Below are positions 20,581 through 30,390 of a stretch of DNA of 46,170 bases, in pieces (the stretch's first letter is position 1; each line of letters opens with the position of its first letter). The stretch comes from Chara braunii. Taxonomy: Eukaryota; Streptophyta; Charophyceae; Charales; Characeae. The notes under the pieces were generated by a model, which made no database searches, was not told where the DNA came from, and saw only the letters and a list, made by a program, of their open reading frames with translations. Both the position numbers and the translations under genes were made by a program. The stretch spans positions 1,882,630 to 1,928,799 of the forward strand of contig BFEA01000251.1 in assembly GCA_003427395.1 (NCBI GenBank). The letters run 5' to 3'.

Positions 20581-21010
20581 TCGCACCCGAGACGGTTGAG
20601 AAGCCCGCCCCTTCGAATGGCAGGCACATATACAGCCCTTCGAAGGGCGATTTTAGGGCTGGGCACGGACGCTCGTTCAGAAGGGCCGTTTGGACGGGCC
20701 GAACCAATATCACACGGCCCCGACTGCGGGCCGGTCACCACCTGCGGACGGCCCAGATCGCAGGCCAATGAGAAAAGTCTCTCATCGGCCTGCGATCTGG
20801 GGTGTCCGCGGGTGGTGACCGGGCCGCAACCTGGGCCGATAGATATGACGTTAGCGATTCTTTTAGTATTGTAGATCTGGATGTACATTGGTTGTTGATG
20901 CTTGGCTGACACTGCATTGTCCATACGAGTCCTTTTGATCACTTTGTGGATCCTTGGCTCCCATACATCGCCCGATTGGGCATGTATCACTCTCACTCAT
21001 ATTCCTTGCA
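20581..21010 (+). mobile_element. LTR end preceding a family A leader (truncated, divergent)
   Basis: The right end reads CACTCTCACTCATATTCCTTGCA, matching the last 25 bases or so of the family A LTRs, and is followed by the primer site at 21014. Further left it no longer resembles the LTRs at 5120 or 27158. It contains a large hairpin (20726-20827) and a smaller TTCGAA-centred inverted repeat (about 20608-20650). Its start is lost in the minisatellite. It is either a variant LTR or a recombined one. Confidence 0.6.
20726..20827. repeat. Inverted repeat, 48-bp arms, 6-base loop
   Basis: Arms 20726-20773 and 20780-20827 pair over 48 bases with about five mismatches and a loop of six. The core of each arm is CAGATCGCAGGCC or its complement. 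An RNA copy would form a long GC-rich hairpin. Confidence 0.9.
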
Positions 21011-21013
21011 ATT

Positions 21014-21025
21014 TGGTATCGGCGC
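21014..21025 (+). other. Primer binding site, tRNA-Met type
   Basis: TGGTATCGGCGC differs at two positions from the plant initiator-Met consensus TGGTATCAGAGC. It begins three bases after the LTR end CA at 21009-21010, as in the copy at 6209. Confidence 0.85.
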
Positions 21026-22042
21026 AGGTTCGATATCACCGATCATTGGCACTGGCGACTTCGTTACTTGGTGCACTGACAAAGCTTCTCCGCAGTAAGG
21101 ATACAGTGGCGTTGGCTTGTGTGGCCACTCCCAGGTAGAGGGGAATGTAGGCGCAAGGCGGTGGCGACAGCGGATGCATGTGGAATGATGAGAGCATGCT
21201 GACATTGGATTTTGGTTGAGGTGGCACTCCATTGCATTTTGTGTGGTACCAAGGCTATGAGCGGTCCCAACTTGAGTGTCCTCTTCTGGTTCAGGAGTCG
21301 CGAGCGCTCTACCTCGAGTATCGACATTCTTCATGGTGGCGCATCTGGCAAGAGAGGGAGGTGCCTCTAAAGGGCCCTGGACAAAGCACGAGTCACAGTC
21401 ACCATGCCAACCCACGGGCGTAAAGCACGCACGCTTTGCTGCATTGTCATTTGAGCTCTTGCTGCCCAATAGATGGAAGTGGGGTGAGTCGTCCTGAGGA
21501 GGTCGACGTGTACCGGACCGGCATTAAAAATAGCACGGCAGGGAAACCGACTCGCACTGTATGCGAGGATAAAAATAGTACGGGCCAGGTTGGCTTGCTT
21601 CACATTACCTGGGCACAGGGATGGGCCGAAGTGCACACCATAGACACCGCTGCTCAATGATGCAAACAAGAAAATCGGATACAAGGGAGGGAAGGTTCCT
21701 AGAAACATTATTTTTATTTTTGCATACATCTGCACAGGTGATTTATTTTTAATTTTGATTAGTTGAGGTGTGACGGACTGCTAACATCTGACAAACAGCA
21801 TTAAGTAGAACTGTGGTAGTCTACCATGTCCAGTTCTGTTCGATGCTACTGTTAGAGAACTAATCGAAGTCGGAATAGATCATTTGCACAGTCTTTGTAT
21901 ATTATGTTGACACCACCTGAACAGTAGCCTGGGTGACTTGCCGAATATTTATTTATTTGTATTTATTTTACATCTCGGTCAGACACAAGCTGTGGTAGGC
22001 CCCAGTGAGGGCATTAGTGCAGACAGTGATCTGCTCTAGCTC
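21026..22042 (+). mobile_element. Family A leader
   Basis: The region 21026-21780 is a paralogue of the leader at 6206-7135 (shared blocks listed there). From 21780 to 22042 it continues without a counterpart in that copy, up to a plausible gag start. No long meaningful frame is present. Confidence 0.75.
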
Positions 22043-22589
22043 ATGAGCGGCACAGGTAGGGAGGAAAGGACAACTAATGATAGGAGATCAGCGGGATACG
22101 CAACAGATTCCCGTAGTGTTCAAGGTTCTGCTACCTCGGGACGAGAGACGGATCTGGGGATAGGCGGGAATAGAGAATCTGCGTAGAGCTAGGGAGGCAG
22201 CAGCAGCAGCAGCTGAACGTGCACTAGCAGAGGCAGCAGCAGGTGTCGACGCAATGACGACTTCGGCAGTGACCTCTCAGGCTCAGCAGACATCGGGTAC
22301 CTTTTCTATGTCCGTCTCACCTAGTGGGACGTATCCAGGATCGTCCTCCAGTCAGATGACGGGCCCGCATTACAGCCAGCCAACCCCACCCACTAGAGAG
22401 GAGATAGGATCGTCCTCCAGTGCAGCAGCTGGAGCTAAGGATGAAGAAGCAACAGTTTGTGCTACTGCTGCTGATGTAACACCTGGTTCATACCAAATTG
22501 TGGAACAAAAGGACCTGTCATTGCCGGTAGCAGAACTGGCATTCGAAAAGCTGCTTGTGGCCAGACACTGGGCCCACCAGGTATAAGGG
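22043..22589 (+). pseudogene. Gag N-terminal region, family A
   Basis: An ATG at 22043 opens MSGTGREERTTNDRRSAGYA and about 25 further residues to a stop at 22184-22186. In another frame the protein continues with an Ala-rich helix (REAAAAAAERALAEAAAG), then the 22254-22586 frame, rich in Ser, Thr and Pro (SGTYPGSSSSQMTGPHYSQP). A frameshift near 22150-22190 therefore splits it. Such low-complexity N-regions are common in gypsy Gag. It matches the Pro-rich Gag end of the minus-strand copy only in composition. Confidence 0.6.
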
Positions 22590-22775
22590 GAATGGTCCCC
22601 CATTTCCCTCCACGACAGTCAGTATCTGGTCAAGGGTGGACTGGATATCATCCAGTCTGCTGTCAAAGTACTCATTTCGACCCAGCAGATTTACCCGGAT
22701 GATCTTTCCCACATCATCCAGGTTTGAATCATTTATCCCTTCTAATGCAGCTTTATCTGCCATTCTACTCTCCAA
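22518..22775 (-). other. Antisense coiled-coil-like ORF inside gag
   Basis: An 86-codon minus-strand frame reads MADKAALEGINDSNLDDVGK, then GRNEYFDSRLDDIQSTLDQI. The heptad pattern is amphipathic and looks like the coiled-coil segment found before the capsid in many Gag proteins. The plus strand over 22600-22800 carries no Gag-like frame. This suggests an inverted piece of gag rather than a separate gene. The stretch 22572-22775 is the most convincing part. Confidence 0.45.
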
Positions 22776-22819
22776 TCTAGCTTTCCTCGTTCTAATCTTT
22801 CCCTGTCAGTTCCAGTGTG

Positions 22820-23758
22820 GGTAAGGGCGAAGAGGGCGTTGCGCAAGGAAGAGGTGATCACTGCCGCCTCGTTATTGGTGGGTTCAGCAACGAGATGGCT
22901 AGATGGGCTAGTGGCATCAAAGGGATTCGGCAGATGAATGAATGATTGGGTAAAGACTCGTACCCCAGTGAGTTTTATGGAGTTGTTAGAGACGCAATGG
23001 AACAACCCTCAGCAGGCCAGCAGGCCATTGATGAGTTGGCCCGGCTTGATACTAGGAAGTACAAGTCCGTAATGGTCGGTAGGAAGTAGCTGACCAGTGT
23101 CGTAGAAAAGCTCATCGGCGTCCCTTGTGCTCGCTATGATCCATAAGTCCTACTGACCATGTTCTTGAGATGTCTTCGCACAGACATCAAGAACTTGTTG
23201 GTCAGCAAGGCCAACATCAAATATCACACTCTTGACTCAGTCAGCAGGAAAGCCTTCAATTTGGAGGCTAAGCTAGGAGGGGTACATCAACCTGTAATGG
23301 GCGGTCGAAAGAAGAAGATTCTGCAAGACTGGAAAAAGAAGGGTAGCCGTTTGATGATGGTTGATTCCAATGGGAATCAAACCGAGATCGATGATCTTTC
23401 CGATCTTGTGGAGGACATAGAGTTAGGCAGCGAGGAGAGTCTGGAGGGTGAAAACCTCGCTGCAGCAACCAAACGAAAGGCTGCTGGTCACGACAAGGGC
23501 AGCCAGCAAAAGAGTCAAGGGCAGGCTCATAACTCAAAGACTCCGGCTTGGGTGAGTGCTGGTCTGGATCAAGATGTGTGCAGGACAGGTATTCGCGAGG
23601 AGCTTGCATCAACTGCGGCGAGTACGACCATCAACAACTTAAGACTCAAGAATGTGAAGGTTCCTCATAAGATCCCACCCAACGGTGGTTTTGGAGGATA
23701 TTCCGCCCTGGGTGGAGCTTCTACGAGCTCATCCCAGGAAAACAGATCTGGCCAGTAG
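22820..23758 (+). pseudogene. Gag core and C-terminal part, family A
   Basis: Broken frames from 22820 give ALRKEEVITAASLLVGSATR and WLDGLVASKGFG, paralogous to the core at 13.7 kb. The frame at 23159-23758 (199 codons) holds LTMFLRCLRTDIKNLLVSKA, then KKILQDWKKKGSRLMMVDSN and a long acidic-to-basic linker, then TPAWVSAGLDQDVCRTGIRE. The zinc knuckle expected after this has decayed (Cys and His missing), and the frame ends in a GGFGGYSALGGAS tail. Gag forms the particle. Several stops lie between 22920 and 23150. Confidence 0.8.
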
Positions 23759-23939
23759 AAGTTGTAGTTGCTTCTACTCATGCTGAAATGATAGCATTCC
23801 CTCACAACTTTTTTGGCAGAAGCTATTGACTCACTTGCCACCCTGCAGGCGCATATAGACCAAATGATACTTTGTTCGTTAGATGTGTCTGGGGCCTTAG
23901 AAAACTTAGAAACCGAGTGGTCGACCAGGACCCTCATGA

Positions 23940-24530
23940 GACTTAGGTGGCGTTATCTAGAGGTCCTAGAGGGGAGCATTCCGTTGTAGAAGTCGGTGTA
24001 CGCGACCTCAAGTGTGGTGCCTTCGTAGACATTGGCTCTAAACGAAATTTCATAAGTCGCGACTGCGTTGAGAGACTGCACCTAGGGAACCGGGTGTAGT
24101 GCTGGAGTAGACCTACAACATCTACTCCAGCCAACATAGAGTGCATGATGGTCAAAGACTACGTCAAGGAAGTGGACTGCACCTTCTCTTATGGAGGTGG
24201 GGAACTTGATCATACGATTTTTTTCTTGGTCAAACTTGTCGTTTGACATGTTGTTAGGTATGTACTACCTCGAGGTTGCCAAGCCCCAGTTTGACCGGGA
24301 ATGAAAGGTGCTTCCAAATAGGAGGACCGTTCCATGTGGGCATCAACGTTCTATAACTATTATAAACAGAACCAAGAGGGTATGTACTTGGTTTTTGCCT
24401 CTAAGAAAGGGGAGGTCACTGCCAAAAATCGAAGTCGTCGTTGCTAAGTACCCTAATATGTTTGAGGAGCCTTCGGGAGTCGTGGACGGGGAGGTTGTCC
24501 ATGCCATATAAATAATCCTAGGTAGTAAGA
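23940..24530 (+). pseudogene. Aspartic protease region, family A
   Basis: One frame reads EVGVRDLKCGAFVDIGSKRN and then FISRDCVERLHLGNRV, aligning with the minus-strand copy at 12412-12642. Both carry D-I-G. Later pieces are MMVKDYVKEVDCTFSYGGGE, FYNYYKQNQEGMYLVFASKK and VVAKYPNMFEEPSGVVDGEV. The last is the connector that leads into RT and often ends in a short binding loop before PPRRIYRM-like sequence. There are at least three frame changes and one stop, so it is inactive. Confidence 0.75.
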
Positions 24531-25075
24531 CGCCAAAGGGGAGGATCTATAGGATGGCTCCAACCAAGTTCGACGAGCATCGTCGGCAACTGAAAGAGCT
24601 CACAGAGAAGGGTTGGATACGGCCTAGCACTTCCCTCTTCGGGTCACCAGTCCTATTTGTTATGAAGAAGGAAAGATCGTTGATGATGTCATTGCTTATA
24701 GAGGCCTCAATGCCATCATTGTAAAGAACACAGAGCCTCTACCCCATATTGATGAACTACTAGATAGGGTGCACGGACGTAAGTACTTTACTAAGATAGA
24801 TCTCAGATCCAGCTACCATCAGATTGCCATTCGACCAGAAGATCAACACAAAACCGCTTTTCAAACAAGGTGCAGTTTGTACGAGTTTGTGGTGATGACT
24901 TTTGGCCCTTGCAATGCGTCGGGTACATTTCAGCACACGCCATGAATAGGGTATTCCATGACTACTTGGACAAGTTCATTGTCATGTACCTCGACGATAT
25001 CCTTATCTTCAGTAAGACTGTCGAGGAGCATGCGCATCACTTAAGATTTTGTGCTTCGGCTCCTTAGGCAGCACA
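24531..25075 (+). pseudogene. Reverse transcriptase, family A
   Basis: Pieces in order are [28 protein letters not shown], an altered [40 protein letters not shown] and [19 protein letters not shown]. Then come YEFVVM and [20 protein letters not shown] with [15 protein letters not shown]. The catalytic YLDD is intact. The frame breaks around the PKKGG block and near [12 protein letters not shown], where one base appears lost. It is close in sequence to the RT at 11.4-12.0 kb, so the two are members of one family. Confidence 0.85.
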
Positions 25076-25723
25076 ACTATAAGATCAATTTAGAGAAATG
25101 TGAGTTCGGTCGCACCAAAATCTTGTACTTGGGTCACGAGGTGTCCGCAGACAGCGTTAGGCCCGAAGATGCGAAGGTGGCTAGCATTTGTGATAGGCCA
25201 CAACCAGAGGTCAGATCTTTCTTAGGGATGACTGACTACTACCGCAATTTCGTCAAGAACTATAGTACGTTGGCTGCCCCTTTCATCATTGATTTAACAC
25301 GCCTTAACACACCATGGGAATGGACAGACACATGTGAGGGAGCCTTCAAACGATTGAAGTATGCTCAACAGGAAGGGAAGAAGTTGAGCCCGATCGAGTA
25401 TATGAGAAAGAAGATGCCATCGAAGAAGTTGGTGAAGTCCACTTAGGAAAGGGAACTCTACGTCCTTTATAAAGTTGGTAAAGCATTATCTGTTGGGTAG
25501 GTTCTGCTACTTGAGAAGTGACCATCAAACATTCAAGTGGATCAAGACGAAGCCTGTTCTCTTTGATGCACTCAAACGCTGCATTGAAGTCATAGATCAG
25601 TATGACTTCAAGCTAGACTACGTGAAGGGAGAGTACAACAAGGTTGCTACTGCATTGTCACGCAGGGAATATTACCAGCGTGAGCTAATAATTGAGTTCG
25701 GCTTATCAGATGATGTATCATGA
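25076..25723 (+). pseudogene. RNase H, family A, catalytic core deleted
   Basis: The frame at 25051-25446 contains [40 protein letters not shown] and WTDTCEGAFKRLKYA. It then goes straight into QQEGKKLSPIEYMRKKMPSK. The intervening strand with the catalytic TDAS box, present in related elements, is missing (junction near 25365). After a stop, the frame at 25475-25723 gives LLGRFCYLRSDHQTFKWIKT and DQYDFKLDYVKGEYNKVATA. The deletion removes the first catalytic acidic residue, so this RNase H cannot work. Confidence 0.8.
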
Positions 25724-25726
25724 TCC

Positions 25727-26630
25727 TTGCTGGATGCCTACAAGAAAGATCCTGTCATGATGGACATTACCCGCAAGCTCGAGGCTAAAGACAAGGCCAC
25801 ATCCGATGAGTTTGTGACACTGGATAGGTTACTCTTTCTTGAGAAGGCAAGGATAAAAAGATTGTGCGAAAAAGTATGTTCAGACTTGTCAACTCTGTCA
25901 GCGGGATAAGCCGCGAACTCAAGCTCCACTTGGGTTACTCAAGCTCTTGCCCATCTTTGCAGGTCCGAGACAAAGCGTCTCCATGGATGTCATGGACACT
26001 CTCCTGACCAGCAAGAGTGTCAAGCAGCACATCTTTGTCATCGTGGACATATTTACTAACATCTTTGTCATAGCGGACAGATTTACTAAGTACGCTAGAC
26101 TGATTTCCATGCAAGAGACTCCAAATACTCAGCACGTCATCAAGTTATTCATGGATAACCTTGTGCGTGACTTTGGACTGCCTAAGACTACTGTTAGTGA
26201 CAGATATGTCCGGTTCACCAATGAAATGTGGAAGAAGGCTGGTGAACACATGGGCAGCCAACTCCAAATGACTTTGGGGAATCATCCCGAAGCCAATGGC
26301 CAAGCGGAACAGATGAACCGTGTGGTGTAGCATCTGCCGAGGCACTAAACTAAGCCCAGCCAAGATGACTGGGATGAGAAATTGCGTCCCATCGCCAGTC
26401 TGTACAATAACGTTGTACACAGCACCACCGGCATCAGTCCCAGTCAGCTGCATTTGGGGTGGAAGCCTAGACGGGCACTAGACTTCCTCCTTCCTAAAAA
26501 CCGACCAGCTGCAACTCCTGGAAGCATAGAATTTGGTGTCCAGTATGACAAGCTGTTGCAGCAAGCTGCGAAGCATACCAGGAAATCTCAGGAGGCAATG
26601 ATTGCCTCTTGAGAACAGACACAGACGACA
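25727..26630 (+). pseudogene. Integrase, family A, with internal duplication
   Basis: The frame at 25727-25909 starts the domain but jumps from EKARIKRLCEK into VCSDLSTLSAG, so most of the HHCC finger is deleted. The frame at 25947-26330 holds the core. It has Asp14 in SVSMDVMD, Asp85 in TVSDRYVRF and Glu121 in ANGQAEQMN. The second Asp and the Glu keep the D-X35-E spacing. The first gap is 70 residues, against 60 in the family B integrase, because of a 30-base tandem duplication at 26031-26090 (IFVIVDIFTN / IFVIADRFTK). After a stop, 26382-26612 continues with RPIASLYNNVVHSTTGISPS. Confidence 0.85.
26031..26090 (+). repeat. 30-bp tandem duplication in integrase core
   Basis: Two 30-base copies, 26031-26060 and 26061-26090, both start ATCTTTGTCAT and contain GGACA.ATTTACTAA. 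They add ten in-frame residues next to the first catalytic Asp region. Confidence 0.9.
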
Positions 26631-27110
26631 GTCCACATTTCAGGTTGGGGAACGTGCCTGGGTAACGACTAGTGAACTAGGACAGGAATTAGGCACCTCT
26701 AGAAAGATGACGCCACAGCATTTCGGTCCTTGGGAAGTTCTGGATATTGAGGGTAATGATTTGGATCGTCCCTCGTACGTGATAAGAATCCCTGGTCACC
26801 AGCCCACTTATCATGTATTCCATGCTTCAAAGCTTGCACCTTTCGCAGAGACTGATCAGTTTTCAACTTTCCATCAAGAAGATCAATGCTGGAAGGCCAT
26901 GTGGACGTCGACGACACCCTGGAACATAGAGACTTCCCTGTTCCCAAGCCCGTCGGCAGGGGAAGACCGCCAAAACCTACGAGGGAGTACCGGGTCAGAT
27001 TCAGGCATCATGCAGATCCAAAAGAAGACCATGGGTTCACAAGAGCGGAGCTTGTCAGAACAGCACCACAGGCGTGGCAGAGTATGAATGGAAATTGAAG
27101 GGGAAAGCAC
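26631..27110 (+). pseudogene. Integrase C-terminus with chromodomain, family A
   Basis: The frame at 26602-27087 gives FQVGERAWVTTSELGQELGT, HFGPWEVLDIEGNDL (GPY/F module) and YHVFHASKLAPFAETDQF. The chromodomain then appears in a different frame (26886-27098): GHVDVDDTLEHRDFPVPKPV, a basic linker, and EYRVRFRHHADPKEDHGFTR ending AELVRTAPQ. A frameshift thus lies at about 26860-26890. The residue W of the usual EDRWF is changed (EDHGF). The module would target integration to chromatin marks. The copy is broken. Confidence 0.85.
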
Positions 27111-27139
27111 CTGCATAGAAGCATCTCAGCGGACTTTCG

Positions 27140-27157
27140 AAGCCAAGGAGGATGAAA
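27140..27157 (+). other. Polypurine tract, family A
   Basis: AAGGAGGATGAAA directly precedes the LTR start TGCGAGGA. This matches the placement of AAAGGAGGAGGGAA in the minus-strand copy. Confidence 0.7.
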
Positions 27158-28373
27158 TGCGAGGATTGAGCCCCCCTTGCAACGCCTTCGTCGGGCACAC
27201 AGACGTTCTGGGCTCAGGCCCCCAGCAAGCCTCGTGACCGCCCTAAGTGAAGGCGGGCCTGCATAACCACGTGAGGCCTATTTTTGCGATTCTTTGTATG
27301 TGGGGTACCAGACAGTTGCAGCACGCCAGTTGGTCACAGAGCAACATGAGCCTTCCCTGGCTCCTTCCGGAAGCAACAGCTGCGTCGTACAGTTGAGCCC
27401 AGCGCTCAGGTGGTTGGGCCTTGGGCACGTGCAGTGAGAGGCCAACACATCATGTAGCGGCCATGGACTAATGAGAAAGCAGCTCCTGCATCACACAGAT
27501 GCCACGAGCCAATGAGATCGCGCCAAACACTTCGAGCCTCATGGGCTACCTGGGCGTGCCTAACTGCAGGGCGCAGGCCAGTATCTGAAACTGGGCCTGG
27601 GCGCAGATACTTTGGGCCAACCTGAAGCTACTGGGCCCCTACACGCCACGCCCAGACCAGCCAGCAGCAGGGCGAACTTTCAATAAAGGAATGTGAGTGC
27701 CCAGGGGCAAGGCATTCTGGCCTGGGTGGGCAATGCGGCCATGCTGCTGCATTAGCGCACGAGCAGTTGTGCTAGCACTGCGGGCCAGACGTGCGCATGG
27801 GCGCAGAGGTGAGAGAGGGGTGCTGCTGAGGAGGCGAGTGCAGGACGGCCATAGCCGGGCTGCTGGGCGTAGGCGCGGTGATGGAGATGTTGGTCTTTGA
27901 GTAAGTGGGGGAGACAGGGTGTGATGAGGGGAGGAAAAAGAGACATGTACCTGGTGTATGATGCAGTGTGCATAGGTGATGACATCACGTACATTGATCT
28001 TCAACGTCGATGTGATCCTGTTGCATGAACATAGATAGGCTTAGATAGGGTGAGACGCTGGGCGCCAATCAGTAGGAGCGACATTGGATACTATGTTGGT
28101 GTGGCCAGAGAACGTCGGCATTGATATTTGAGTTCATTGCATTGCTCTTATTTGGACGCTATCTTGGTGCATTGTGCTCTCTGCTTGGTACATGACTATC
28201 TGGACTACAGCATGATTTTGCAATTTGGATTTCTGTCTTGAGTTCATTGCATTGCTCTTATTTGGATGCTATCTTGGTGCATTGTGCTCTCTGCTTGGTA
28301 CATGACTATCTGGACTACAGCGTGATTTTGCAATTTGGATTTCTGTCTATCGCTCTCGCTCGTATTCCTTGCA
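27158..28373 (+). mobile_element. Family A 3' LTR
   Basis: It starts TGCGAGGATTGAG after a polypurine tract and ends CTCGTATTCCTTGCA. It shares the family blocks with 5120-6205, including GCCCTAAGTGAAGGC, TTGAGCCCAG, CATAGCCGGGCTGC, TACCTGGTGTATG and GGGCGCCA. It is 1216 bases long, of which 110 are an internal tandem duplication, leaving about 1106 against 1086 in the 5120 copy. Confidence 0.85.
28130..28349 (+). repeat. 110-bp tandem duplication within the LTR
   Basis: Two adjacent copies, 28130-28239 and 28240-28349, both begin GAGTTCATTGCATTGCTCTT and end TTTGGATTTCTGTCT, and differ at only a few bases. The near-identity shows that the duplication is much younger than the LTR itself. Confidence 0.95.
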
Positions 28374-28409
28374 CCATCTAATATGTGCTTTACAGTGGCA
28401 TGGCATGCT

Positions 28410-28516
28410 ACTGTCTTCACCCGAATAGAACGCCCGGTCATTACAGCTGTATTTGGCAGAACTCCCAGTCTAGATACGGTGATAATGACCAGGCGTTTTA
28501 TTCCGGTGAAGACAGT
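28410..28516. repeat. Foldback inverted repeat (MITE-like)
   Basis: Arms 28410-28452 and 28474-28516 are imperfect reverse complements over 43 bases (ACTGTCTTCACC...GTAT), separated by 21 bases. It resembles a miniature foldback element. No clear target duplication was found. Confidence 0.75.
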
Positions 28517-29269
28517 GGGGGACATGATAGGTTTGTAAGTCCCATTGAGAGATCTCTTTTCCTGATGCTCGCCACAACCGGACAACCATAATGAGAATTG
28601 AAGAAGTTTTGCCCAACATACAAGTCAGTCTTCAGCCAGTTTCCTGCTCAAAAAGCATTGCCATCACTTATGCAGTTCTCGTACTGTTTTCCTTTGTAGA
28701 CTACTTCCTAGTCTCAACGAGTGGGAGAGCTGCAGTGGTCAGGGATATACTCCTCACACATCTCTGTGAGTCTATTGACTACCGTCATTCCACGAGCACA
28801 ACTCAACCTCATTTTACCTGTCTTGAACTGGAGAGAGAGCTTGTATACATTCATTATCAGGGTGCACTTTCCAGGGAAGCCAGTAGATGCTGCAACCTAG
28901 AACAAATCTGACAAAGATGAGAGGCCATTGAGGTGCATATTCTCCATATATATTGTATTTTTAGGGGACACCTGGACATGGTTTCCAGCACTTCCAGCTC
29001 CCCACCAATAGAATGGAGTACTTTTTTAATTTTTTAAAAAAGAACGAAAGAACAAAAGTCCTGTCTCTATCATTTACTGTCCAATCCCTGAGATGGTTGA
29101 CTACCACAACAACCATTACAGCTGTACCAAACCAGAGAGATAGCTTGTATACATTCGCGATCAGTGTGTGTTATAGTGGTCAAGGGACAACCGTAGACCT
29201 GCGCCAAAGAAAGCCCCTCGAGAGAGAGTATGCCCAGCTTACGTCGCACAGCCATGAGTGATCACTTAC
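28517..29269. other. VTI1 intron sequence, no gene seen
   Basis: Short plus-strand frames have no recognisable content. A weak direct repeat is seen: TGACTACC plus AGAGAG.TAGCTTGTATACATTC occurs near 28776-28855 and again near 29099-29157. Confidence 0.4.
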
Positions 29270-29461
29270 AGAGATGCGATCACCAAGACCAGCCTCAAGA
29301 AGGTCTTCCCTCGCCGTCGCTGCATCAGGAAGGGCCGACTGCGACTTCTTCACCTCCCTCTTCAAATTATTGAGATCTGATTTGTACTCCCTCAGTTTTG
29401 TAAGCATCGTTGCTCTCTGAGGGGGCGGCAGAGTTCGAGCCTCCAAGTCCATCCGACGAAT
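29270..29461 (-). CDS. VTI1: VTI1-type v-SNARE, Habc/linker exon
   Basis: This 64-codon exon encodes the VTI1 N-terminal three-helix domain after its first helices. It reads IRRMDLEARTLPPPQRATML, then TKLREYKSDLNNLKREVKKS, then ATAREDLLEAGLGDRIS. The MDLEAR and KLRE[YF]KSDLNN blocks are characteristic of plant VTI1 proteins, in which this domain binds adaptor ENTH proteins and regulates SNARE assembly. The minus-strand acceptor CCATGGACAG ends at 29462 after a pyrimidine-rich stretch. The donor at 29269 is a perfect GTAAGT. Both sides are phase 0, joining the exon at 35851-35909 upstream and that at 3433-3603 downstream. There are no stops or gaps. Confidence 0.92.
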
Positions 29462-29626
29462 CTGTCCATGGTCAGAAGCACACAGACAGGCAGCAAAGAA
29501 AAGAGAATCACCCACACAATATTGAGAACAACACAAAGGTCCCTTCTATTCTCGGCGGCGTCAGTCCGGTTGCTCAATCACCAGGAAGCATGTTTGTACA
29601 AAGACAGTCAAGCGAGAATAGATAAG

Positions 29627-30390
29627 TGAATGGATCCATGCTGCAAACTTTCTGAGTCCCAGTTCCAAGGTCCCAGGCTATCCCGCTAGAGTAGGTCCTA
29701 GAGTCTGTAGGATGAGGTCATAGGTCGGTAGGCTACAGTACCTGCAAGCACGTCAAGGCTCCAAAGTTCAAAGGATGTTGGGAAATTTCCCAAATTGAAA
29801 ATTTGGCAAGGCAGAGGCCTTAGGAGGCCGGAACCGACTGAAGCACCACAAACAGGCCACTGCAACTATATATTTTGGTCTACAGTGCCGAAGCAGTTCA
29901 ATTCATTTCGCAAAATTGTGGAAGTGCTGCTGGAGCTTGTGCCATCGTGCGTCCTGGACAAAGAAGCTGGCGAAGGGGGAAGAAGAAGCCAGCGCCCTGG
30001 CTACTACAGTCGCATAGCCAGGCGAGTGGGGAGAAGAAGACAGCAGCCATTGCCGGCCCAAGATCAACAAGGCACGCCGCAGAGGCACAGTGAGCAAGGA
30101 ACAGTGGGTGAGGAGGATCGAGAGAGAAAAAGTGCAGGAGAGAGAGAGAGAGAGGGGGGGGGAGGAGGGGGGGAGAGAGAAGTAGAGTCAGAGAGGGAGA
30201 GAGAGAAGAAGAACAAAGGAAGAGGAAGTCAGGTACATACCGGAGGCATGTTTGCTGCGGTTCTGACCGCTCATTCCCGAACTTTTTCAATTGGATATTG
30301 TTGTATCTTTGAGTGTAACTTCGAATTGGCACTGTTCATGGACATCGTTCATGCTTGTGCGAACTTCATCTGAATGTCTTCAAATTGCAC
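29627..30390 (+). mobile_element. Family B LTR, 3' end truncated
   Basis: It starts TGAATGGATCCATGCTGC and follows the family B LTR through GCAAGGCAGAGGC, AACTATATATTTTGG (TATA box about 29865), TTCATTTCGCAAA, GCATAGCCAGGCGAG, the GA/G-rich zone (30120-30215) and GGCACTGTTCATGGACAT. The last 40 bases or so and the ATTGCA end are missing. The 192-codon open frame at 29795-30373 crosses it by chance. Confidence 0.8.

Larger units (their letters stand above)
3604..29269 (-). other. VTI1: VTI1 giant intron (25.7 kb) filled with retroelements
   Basis: The segment is bounded on the minus strand by the donor GTAAGT at 29269-29264 and the acceptor TTTGCAG at 3604 and above, both in phase 0. It holds family A, B and C Ty3/gypsy sequences in both orientations, a minisatellite and several microsatellites. 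The boundaries are read directly. That the whole span is removed as one intron, without small unseen exons, is inferred from the gap-free match of the two flanking exons to VTI1 proteins. Confidence 0.8.

Noticed and set aside
29795-30373. 192-codon plus-strand ORF
   Set aside because: It lies wholly inside a family B LTR. The other LTR copies do not keep the frame.
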